Assembly: GCA_000507305.1 (NCBI GenBank)
Contig: DF239132.1
Location: 62,001-126,000, forward strand
Source: Breviolum minutum Mf 1.05b.01
Taxonomy: Eukaryota > Sar > Dinophyceae > Suessiales > Symbiodiniaceae
Length of the DNA stretch: 64,000 nucleotides
Direction: 5' to 3'
The translations under genes and the position numbers were made by a program. The notes under the pieces were generated by a model, which was not told the origin of the DNA, ran no database searches, and worked only from the letters and a program-made list of their open reading frames with translations. Positions 34,446 through 45,000 of this stretch are shown here, piece after piece (the stretch's first letter is position 1; each line of letters begins with the position of its first letter).

Positions 34446-36038
34446 TGACATTATATGAAACCAACCCAAACTGCATGCACATATTTTCAAGGGGAAATCC
34501 ATCTTAAAATGACCAGCAATATTTTAGCATATAACTTTGATTTTTCAACAATGGGTGGCATATAATGATCCCTAACGAATCAGTGTTTCGAAACTGCACT
34601 GACCACTGACCCATAGCCCTCCCAAAATTCTGAAGCCAGAGGGCTATGGGCCCAAATCTGATGCAACAAAAAGGTCCTATGTAAAAATGAGGTCCTATTG
34701 TTTTAATTTATATTCTCTATAGATACTTGAACTAGATACCCCAAAAAATTAAAAATTAATGCACACACACACACATTGAACTGTACTGAGATCTATCTCC
34801 CGGTTTCACACCCCCCCATTACTGTACTTTGGTTGGAGGTGACGGCCGATGAAGGCTCAACTCCACATTCACCGCGGTGGAAAGCGGTCTTTAAACCTAC
34901 AAAGGTTCCGTTTTTTAAGCCAGTCAAATTGACGTGGGTAGAGTTCGGGTGTCTTACAGAAGTTTGGTCGATCAGCCTGAGTGCTGCAAATCTGTCAGCG
35001 TTGGATCAGCGTCCGCGACGGATTATGAGTAAAACTCAACTGGGTCGATCTTTGTAGACCCCCTGAAAACTAACGGCTGGAACTGTTTTTCCTTTTTCAA
35101 AAGATTTCAATGTGCATTTTTGAGGTTCCAGTTCAGTGTTCAAGGGTGTAAGTGAAGATATACGTTATCTTCAAACAAACCATGCTAGTCCTTTTCTAGA
35201 GGTAGCAGAAATGGACACAAAGACAATCGCAGAGAAAACCCGTCAACACCTTTCATACCGCATTATGTTCATCTCTTTTGTGGCACCCCATTCCAAAATA
35301 CAAAATAGAGCCATAAAAATATCTCTCTACAAAATATTGTATATTTTCAACTCTTCTTCAGTACATGATTGTAACAAAAACCTTGGCTTGTATATTTCAA
35401 GAACCATGTCATCTGCTGAAAACGCTGGACCTTTTTGTTGACCTCAAAATGTTGGGACCATTTTCTGTTATGAAGGAAAAGTCCAACACTTTTGGAGGGC
35501 AAACCAACTCCTCCTTTATACACCCAACCACCCATGTGCCCTGTTTTCTGAGAACACCCTACTGCTCCCGCGCTTCCTTTCCCGGCGCCTTTTGGGCAGC
35601 GGTTGGTGTATGAATTCTTGTGAAAGTCGTGAGCTATTGACTTGTCGTTCATGATTCAATGATTGATGCCTTATAAATTTAGGACATATCATTTATTTCA
35701 TCCTTGTTTCTTTCCAGGAATCACTAATAATTTTGCAAGTAGCATCATTCGTACTTAAATTCTGGGTGCATTTCAAGAAACAAGTTCCAGGATTGCTGTC
35801 CCAACGATCTCACGGGGGGTTGCAGCCTTTTTGTTACTTTTTTGACCGACAAAATACACTCTAGCTTCATCAAACAAGAAATGCACCCCCCCCTCATTTT
35901 TCATGTCTCTAAAAATAAAACTATCGAAAAGCAAAAACATCAGCATCAACATCATCACCATCATCAAACCAATTCACCCTGACGATTCAAGAACACAAAC
36001 AAGTATTCAACCCCATCTGGCCCATCTGGCCTATCTAG

Positions 36039-39000
36039 GGTTTTCTGGTCATGTCACCCTGGCCTTTGCCCAAGCCGACACCATTGGGTGCTCCTTTTCG
36101 TTGCCGCAAGGGTGGCAACTGCAAGAGCTCCTACAGGTGAGCTGGTTGTTGAAAATGAAGGCAGGTTGGGTACCATTTTCAGGGTCCTGGTTCTTGTAAT
36201 TAATAGATTCTTAACATGTATGTATGTAGAATATATTCTTAAATTTATATTGGCCATATGGGGTGAGTAAGATTTCTCAGATTGTAGTTAGTAGTTTTTT
36301 ACACCTCCCTGAAACTAAGAACTGAGTTTGCACCTGAAAATGGATGGTTGGAGCAGATGAAGTTTCCGTTTGCGATTTTGTCAATTTTCATGGGCGAGCT
36401 GTAAGTTTTAGGGAATGTAATACGTTTGGTATATGTATACCCAGGAAGTCCATTTGGAACAAACTGTGCCACTCAATAGGATCGGGAATCCTGAACTAAA
36501 GGATTATCCTAAGCCAACCAGCCACTTTGTTTGCTTGACTGGACTTCCAGGGTATAGCATCATATAGCTAGAAAGATTGAGTGCAGCATAATCCGTTCAT
36601 AACAACTAAAACACCAAAGCTTGTTGTTGGAAGCAATCTTCCTCAAGATAATACAGTGCTGTGGAGGTAATTATAATGTGGTCAATGTCAAGGATTTCAA
36701 AAAGTGTCATGTTGCCAATGAAAACTATGCTGTTGTTGCGAAAACTATGTTAGTATGAAAACGACATCATCTCCCATAGGATCAATGAATGGTATTAGTA
36801 TATTCACCTACACTTACCATAAACATCAACTACATGTAGGTAGATATTAAATATACCATACATGATTGCGATATGAATGGATACATTTGGAAAATACAAG
36901 GCTTCAGCATGTTTCAGTCAATACTTCATTGGCAAAGCGGTGGCCGGTTTGGTGCGAATATGCCCGTGATAAACCAATACATGGGAGTGGCTAGCCATTT
37001 ACTTTCCAGGTGGTATAGTTTAGAATTTTGGATATGAATGCAAAATTATGACTATAGCTGGTAGGTAATCGCCAGAGATTCGAATCTTCCAGCCACTCTT
37101 TTTTGGGGTTCAAAATTCACACAAGAAAAATCTCTGCAAGTTGGAGTGCCCCTACGATTGTTATCAATGGATTTTTTGGGGCCCTAATAATACATGGCCT
37201 TATAAATGGGGAACTGGAGTTATAACCCTACTTACAACTGGTAGAGGCCGACCTCGTAGACAACGATCACCTATGCCTATAAATGAGAATAAGGACACCA
37301 TTCACACGATGTCAACAACTCAAGACCCAACAGATTTCTCAACACCACCAGTACGGCCCAAAACAACACCAACTTGAAAGGGAAAAACATTTGAACTTAA
37401 CCTCCATTTTCAAGTTCAACATGTAAAATTGTTCCAAAGTGAACCTTTCTCAGGTTCAGTGATGGGATGCCCACTTGGCGGATCATCCCAGCAAGTGGTT
37501 AACAACTTAACAACCATGGTGATCGTAAGTCTCGGGTTGTTCCCCATCCAAATGGCCACTCATGGCTTTTAAACGGGTGTGATCCTACACTCTCACACGA
37601 TCCGATGATCCTCCAAGCAGGGTTTGAATTTGGAGAAACCCTTCTGCTGAGATAAGTAAGACCACCCATCCGTAAGGGGCCCTTACTACTGTTGATGGTA
37701 GAAATCCCAAACAACCACCTGGGACAGTGCTATAAAACCTTGTAAATAATGGGACTTCAACTACTGTTCCCTACCTCAACTGGTGAGTTTACCGGATTTT
37801 TGGTTGCCATCAACAGTACCATCCATAAGGAGCCCTCTCGAAAGGTGATCCTCAAAGGCTTCTTCCGCATCCATCGAGGCCATGATTTCTAAGGCACGTT
37901 GCAACTGCCGCCGGCGACGGCGTTGGTGGGTGATGTGTGGAAAGATGAGGGGGTGGAGGCAGCTTTTTTTGTATAGAAATTGTGGTGTTTTTTCATCGGG
38001 GTGCAATGTGTGACATAAAAAAACGTCTTTGAAAAGGAATAATTAATTTGGAAAACAATCATGATAAACCAGGAATTCTTCCATAAACCCATGTCACACT
38101 GACCAGTTTCATCCCTATGTCACTTCTAAACATTGAAATAAACATGATGACCCTGACACTGACCGTTTATAAAATTCCTCTAAATCTCTAAAATTCTTTG
38201 AAACAATGAAAAAACAATAATCCCTCAACCCATATCACTTGACTTCCCTATAAATCAACCCACCAAGATGTGTTTTAAACTCACCTTTTTGGCACGCGGC
38301 CTCTGCCTCGATGTCACGCAAGGCGTCTTCCCTGTAGCGATGAGTGCAACAAAAAAGTCACTGGGGATGAGTAGGACTACTTAAATCACCCCTGCGGTGT
38401 CTGAGAAGGGGGGAAACATATACCTGGTGATTCAAAGTGACCTTTTTGGGATGGTTAAGTGAACCTTTTAAGGGGTTAAGTGACCTCCAACTAGGGGATC
38501 AAAAGGTCACTTTGAATCACCTGGTATATATATATATATTTACAAAATATATTGTATTTATTGACATATATAAATATGTATACCATTCTATACCTAGAAC
38601 TCAAGTGACATCTACTTTGAGGTGGTGACCTTCCTTTTTGGGGGGTCAATTCCTTCAAAATATATTTGGGTTCTAGGTGTATTTACATTTATTTATAGCC
38701 ATTTCAGGCCATGAAATACAAGGTTAACTTTTCTTTTTCATACTAAATCACAAAAACCCTGCCAAAAATTAGATTTTGTTGAATGCCTAAAATTTGTTGA
38801 AGGACCATCCCATACTGCTTAGTTCAAAAACATGGGTGTAAGTAAAGAGACCTTCTTATTAGGAGATCTTGTTGCACAGCGAAATTTACAGAAAAAAATC
38901 ATCCAGCTGTGTTCGTTTTTTTGCCAAGAAAAAAACTCAGTTCGTTTTTTACACTTTTTTTTGGGGGGGAAAAAAAATTGACCATCTTGGCAATGTGCCC

Positions 39001-42000
39001 ACCTGGTATGCCCTGACGGAAATACTGCCGACTTGGGATGGAAATTCCGTTGCTTTGTGATGACATCATGATGATCACACAAAAAATCACATGTTGCAAG
39101 AATCACATGTTGAAAGAAATCCGGCTAACCACTCATGTTGTTTTTTCTGAAACAGTCTGGAAAAAACGGAAAAAACATTACACAAATCCATGACCATCAT
39201 CAATCATCCCCAACTAAACCTTAATAACACCCGGTCTCTTCACCACTCAACACTCCAACATGACCAAACTGCTCTTTTAGCTGCAGACCCCAACCTCACG
39301 GAGCGTGCCACATTCTCACCCGTGAAAGGTTCTTCGATGAGCATAAAGACCTCCACGGATACGTGGTTCATTTGCCCATGGTGATCGTTGGCAAGTCCCC
39401 TAAGGGTCGGGTTGTGGGAGCCCTTACAAAAGGCCTTTTTATGGCTTATAAATGGGGTGACCAGCCACTTGCTAAGTGGGATGATCCTCCAAGTACCAGC
39501 TATAAATGAAGTTTCAAGTCAGAAGCCCCGTAGGGTTTGATAACTCATCAATATATCATAACCACTTCCTTGGGTTTGCTTGTTTGATGCTCGGAAATAG
39601 TTCCAAAACAGCTTCTCCCAAATGGTGGTTTAATGGTGATTTACCATACTACATCTTAAGCAAATCCAAGCTCTATGTGGCTCTTTTCGAATTGGAAATG
39701 TGGGTCTTCTTATCTTTTATCAATGATAACGAGGCAATCATCTCATTCTCATGAACCTTCCAATAGTGAAAAAGTGGCTTTTAGGTTAAAACAATGTGTT
39801 TTTTGTTGTTTCCTTAAATAAACCTACTAGTACCATGTTCAATATTGCTCAATTTCGGCACCTAAATCTTGAGAGCGGTAAAGTTTTCAAGGGCTGCGAT
39901 TCCACACCCCTTACGGCACGCATGTTCTAAGATGTACCCTGGAATCTAAGGGCACCTGGCGACCACAAAACGTCAGGGAAATAAGGCCCTATGATCGGGG
40001 ATCATCAGGACCTATGATTGGATGTCTATGGAACAACCATTTTGGGGTTGAGTCACTCGTGTGGGGCTAAATGTAGCAGTTGAGGGATGTTTGGGAGAAC
40101 ACATGAACGTTAAATCACAAAAACAACGAGAAAAACATGGTTGGGAGACGACAACAATCCATCACAATCCATAAAAGTAACCACAGAAAATTGCATAAAT
40201 AAACAAACAGTCCATAACAATCCATAAATTAAAAATGACTGTCCATAAAGTGCTCAGTGTACTCAGTAAAAGGCACCATGCAAAAATCCATGTTCACCAA
40301 AATCCCCAATGTTTTTGATGGTGATAAATCTGCAAATCCAAGTGACCGGATTGGATAAGGGATCCCAATGATCCGCTTTGGAACATTCGGCAGTTGCCAG
40401 CTGCAACTCCTACGAGTGAGGCTGGTTGCATGTTCAATGCTTCCCTAAGGATCGTTAGACCCTCCAATGGAAGGGTTTAGACCTGTATAGCAGGGCTCAG
40501 TGTTGAGGGGTCAGGATACTTTAGGGCTGGACAAAAATCATAGCGAATGTAGGTAAATATACCATGCATGGGTGGTATGGGATGGTGTGTCAGGTTCAAA
40601 GATTCAAACATGGTAATTGTGTTGATTTAACCAAATGGTATTTGTTAGATTCAAAAAGTTTTTTTTTCCCGTGGGTCAACAGTGGACGCAACTCGCAACT
40701 CAGTTTGATGACAGCCGTGTTCTTGCATCTCACTTCGACAAATCCAGCTTCTTTTACTTTGCGGTGCGCGTTTTTAATTGCAAGAAAAAATGCAGATGTT
40801 CCAGTTTCGCCGATGCGTGTCGAATGCGCATACTATAGCTAAATTTAAATTGGATCCTCCCCTCAGAGGTGCCAAAATTCGTGGAAAAAAACCCACCACC
40901 TAGCATAAATTTGGCAGTTCTGATGGTGACCATTTTGGGGATGAAACCCATCATCTTCGGATTCTTTATGTGCAATATTCTATGTACATGTAAAATTATG
41001 GAGGTGTTGAAATTGGCAGTTTCAGGTGCTCAAATTACCCCCCAGGGAAAGCCACCCGATGTTCTCGGGCTTCCCGTCCTCTTGTGTGGCGCCACGGACC
41101 GAGACGATATGCCGCTGGTGCAGTGGCAAGGAGCCAAAATTGTAAGTTCCTGGGATCGGTGATCCCCAAACCCCAATGACGGATCCCATATGGAAATCCA
41201 TGGGCCATGGGAAGACATCTGGTAGACTGGTTACCTATACCTTAGGGATCCAGTCACCTGAGAATTGGTTGAAAATGGCACCTATAGATACTATGCGTGC
41301 TAAGGTGATTGGACACCCCAATCAAGTCTTGGAGAATATGGATGCCTAGGGCTATACATGAAATGGTTGATCGTTACGGAACATGTCCCAAGTTAGAAAA
41401 CGTAAGCAAACTCAGATGTAGCCAAACTTGATCATCTTCCACCCGATCTTCCAGCCAAACCCAAAACAATCCTCTGCAAGTCCAAAAACTATGTTTGAAT
41501 GTTTTTTCCTGTAAAAACTATTGTTTGGGTATATTTTTGCTAAGAGTTTATAATCAACAATTCCAGGGGAAAGGTTCTCTTAATGGTCGACTTGACTTCC
41601 AGTGGAACACGAATCATGTTTTATGTTGGAAACCATAACTAGACTCATCTTCCACCAAAGTCTTTCGGGTTCAAAATAAAGGTGCCAAAATACAACAACA
41701 CCATAACACCAAACAAACAACTAATCCAAAACTCGAAAACGTCAAAATACCCTACACTTTGGAAGGTTAACAGCTCACCCCCAAAAAAGTTACCAAACAG
41801 CCCCAAAAGGAAAGGACCTTCTCCCAACCATGAGTGTTTTCAGGGGCGAGCTCTTAAACTTCCGGGGGGTGCAACTAGATTGACTTCATAGTTGGTGTTT
41901 TTATTGAGCCAAATCATGCAAACATATATTCAACAGTAGCTAGTTTGGATCATCTTCTCATCTTCCATCCATTTTTTGCGGGGCAAAAAAAACACAAATC

Positions 42001-45000
42001 GTGTCTTCCAAGTTTAAAACATATATTCGTCAAAATGGGTTCAAATCTTCAAGCACGAATTGGGGTGAACAAAAAAACATGCAGCCATCTTCCACCAATG
42101 TTTCGGTGTAAAAAATCACTATCAACTATATATTTGTACAACTAATGACCAGCTATAAGAACATGGGATAAACAAAACATTTGGGGTGAAAAGATGTGGC
42201 CCTAATTTCATGTCACACCAATGTTTCAATGTAAAAAATCCCGTAAAACAATCTTTGTACAATTGTGTATTAATAGCCAGCTATAAAACAAACAAACAGT
42301 ATGTTTGTTCAGCAAAGGTGCCTATAAACATGGGATTCAATCAGAGACCAACACATACACAGATCATCTGAAAGCGATACTTCAGAGTAACAATTGCTTC
42401 ACTTTCTAGAAGATTTCCTGGGAAAATTGCCCATACAAAAAACCACAAGAAACCGGTATTAAACTCGATGTTCACAGGTCACAACAAAAATCCATGAAGT
42501 TGTGTTGAAAAGTATCCCGGATCCCTCCAACAAAAACACCCGTTTCCTAGTTTTGCATATGAAAACTTTGGTGTTTTTTTGACCCACAAATTTCACTAGT
42601 TCAAGTTTGTGTTTTACTGTTGTAGAAGCTTGGGTACAACACCCAGGGGCACCCATGTCAAACATCTTAACTTTACATAGGTAAAACAAGGGCTATCATA
42701 AAAACCAACCATCCCAAAACACAACTAGTCAAAATAAGATGTTTTTCCCAATGTCTATCGTGAACATAGCAACTCCGGTAGATAGAATTTAACTTCGATT
42801 TAGGACTCCAACAAAAAAAATATATATGAAGTGATTAATCACATGTCATGTTTGACAAAAACCCATCAATCACCCTGGGAAAATTAGTGTTTGAAACCAC
42901 CACCTGGAAAAACTGAACATTTTTGTTGAACTGAACATCGCAACATTTCTGTGCCCAAATCACGACATTTAGCATTTTTTAACCGCTTTGACCTTGGAAA
43001 TTTGACGAATGGATACCGATGCAAAATTGATGCCTGTGGAAAAAGTATCTCCAGCTTCATCTTTTTGTTGACTACTTTTTTCGATATCTATGAGCTACTG
43101 TAAATTGTTCAGGGGAGCCACCCCCCGAATGCTTCAAAGCCAATTTCATGTTCCAACCATAAATTTTGGGGGATATGTTTCTTGCAACATCATTGCTTCA
43201 AAATTCAAAACATGTCTTTTTCCACAATCCAATCACCGCCCCCACGACTTTTGTCCACATAGGAATCCGTACCACATGGATGCAGGGCAGTACTTTGCCT
43301 CAATAGAATTCATATCAACAAGCAAATCCCATACCATCCATGTATGGTATATTTATCTACATTTTCCATAAAAATCAACCAAATGTAGGTAAATATACCA
43401 TACATGGATGGTAAGGGAATTGTTAGAACCTCGAAAACTCACGAATGTCCTCTGAAATTCGGCCAGGACTCAAAAGAAAAAAACATCGTCTTCCAACTAC
43501 TATCTTCCAGGGGACAACTCGTAGCTTTTCGGGGGACGTACTTATGTTATGGGAATCTTATTGGGGTAAAGAGGTCACAGGATATTCCGTTTGGCTTTTA
43601 TCCCCCTTCCTAGGATGCGGATTCCTCGTCACCACCAGGATGACGGCTGTCAACAGGTTGAAAGGTTAGGGGATTCCAACCGGTTTTCACCGTCATTTGC
43701 CACTATTACATGGGGGACAACCCAAATAATGCGGGGAAAGTGAGGTTATCAACAACATCTGTGTTGGGGAAGGGGTTCCATGTTGTGTCAATCCAAATGC
43801 TCTCACAAGCCTTTGAATCTGGTTGTGGTCGCCAACGCAGTGAAGCAACGCTTTGAGGCAACTAAAAAGGTTCTAGGACCAAAAAACAACGGAAAAACCT
43901 TAGCTCAAGTCAGGCTTACTCCAGAAAACTCCAAAAAAGGAAGAGGTTAACATCCCAGATTCATGGGGAATTTAAGGGTGCCCCCCCCCCAATGCCCCAA
44001 ACACCCAGGAAATTACGCCGTGTTAAGGCATTAGCAATCATTGCTTCTGAATAATCCCCTGATAAGGCCACAAGCAAAGCTGAGGTGGCATTTTGTTTAA
44101 CTTCGATATCCCAATCAAATCATATTATTTCATTAATTTACCAGAAAAACGTGTGGGCCCTTCACACCCCCTGAAATGCAAAAGAAAGCTGGAAATCCCA
44201 AGGCATAATTCCAAACCATCAATTCTTTCCTATTTCGTATTCAAATTCAGATTCGATTTTTGCTCAATGCCATCCAAAATATCCCCCTTCCCTTTAAAGG
44301 TTGCAACGTTCGCTATGTGTACTGAACAAATGCCTCTTGTATCTATTGAATCCCGATTTATTCTTTGTCCATTTACTTTCCAACTAACCGATCTTTTTTC
44401 ACCTATCTATGATTCCATCTGTCCCCATTGAGCTAAATAAATGTTCCAACTGTCACTTTCGCAATCTTTCACCAAAAAATCCATCCTTCCAACGTCATTC
44501 CTCCGCTTTTTGGGTCACCCAAACAACCATTGCAACCAGGAGAAGAACAACTCGCAGGGTCGTTGATGTGCCTTCGGGATGGGATGGGGTTCCCAACATG
44601 GGTTTCCCACCGGTTCCGGTGAGTTTCGAAATGACTTTCGACCCCAAAAAATGTGCCGAAAACAACAAAACTCAAAGTGTTTGGCTCGATGTCTAAGGAT
44701 CTGAGATGGCCCGGTTCCGATGGGGAGAAAAAAACACGAGATTTTTGTTTTGTTGACGAAGCCATGAACACACAACTTTTGCGCTTGAGTTGAGTTGAAG
44801 AAACCATGGCATGCAGCAAGGTTTTTGTTAAAACTCCTGATGGGGTTGAAGTTTACTCCAGTTCAACTTCCAAACAAATATGTGAACACCATGCAAGATG
44901 ACAACATGTTTCTCAAGTATACAGTGATAACATTGAGACATTGGACCGAAACATTGTAAATAAAAACACCTCAACAAAAATCATATACGTCACATATACC

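Noticed and set aside
44469..44819. A 116-codon minus-strand frame
   Set aside because: No codon bias or motif, and overlapping frames on both strands are equally open.
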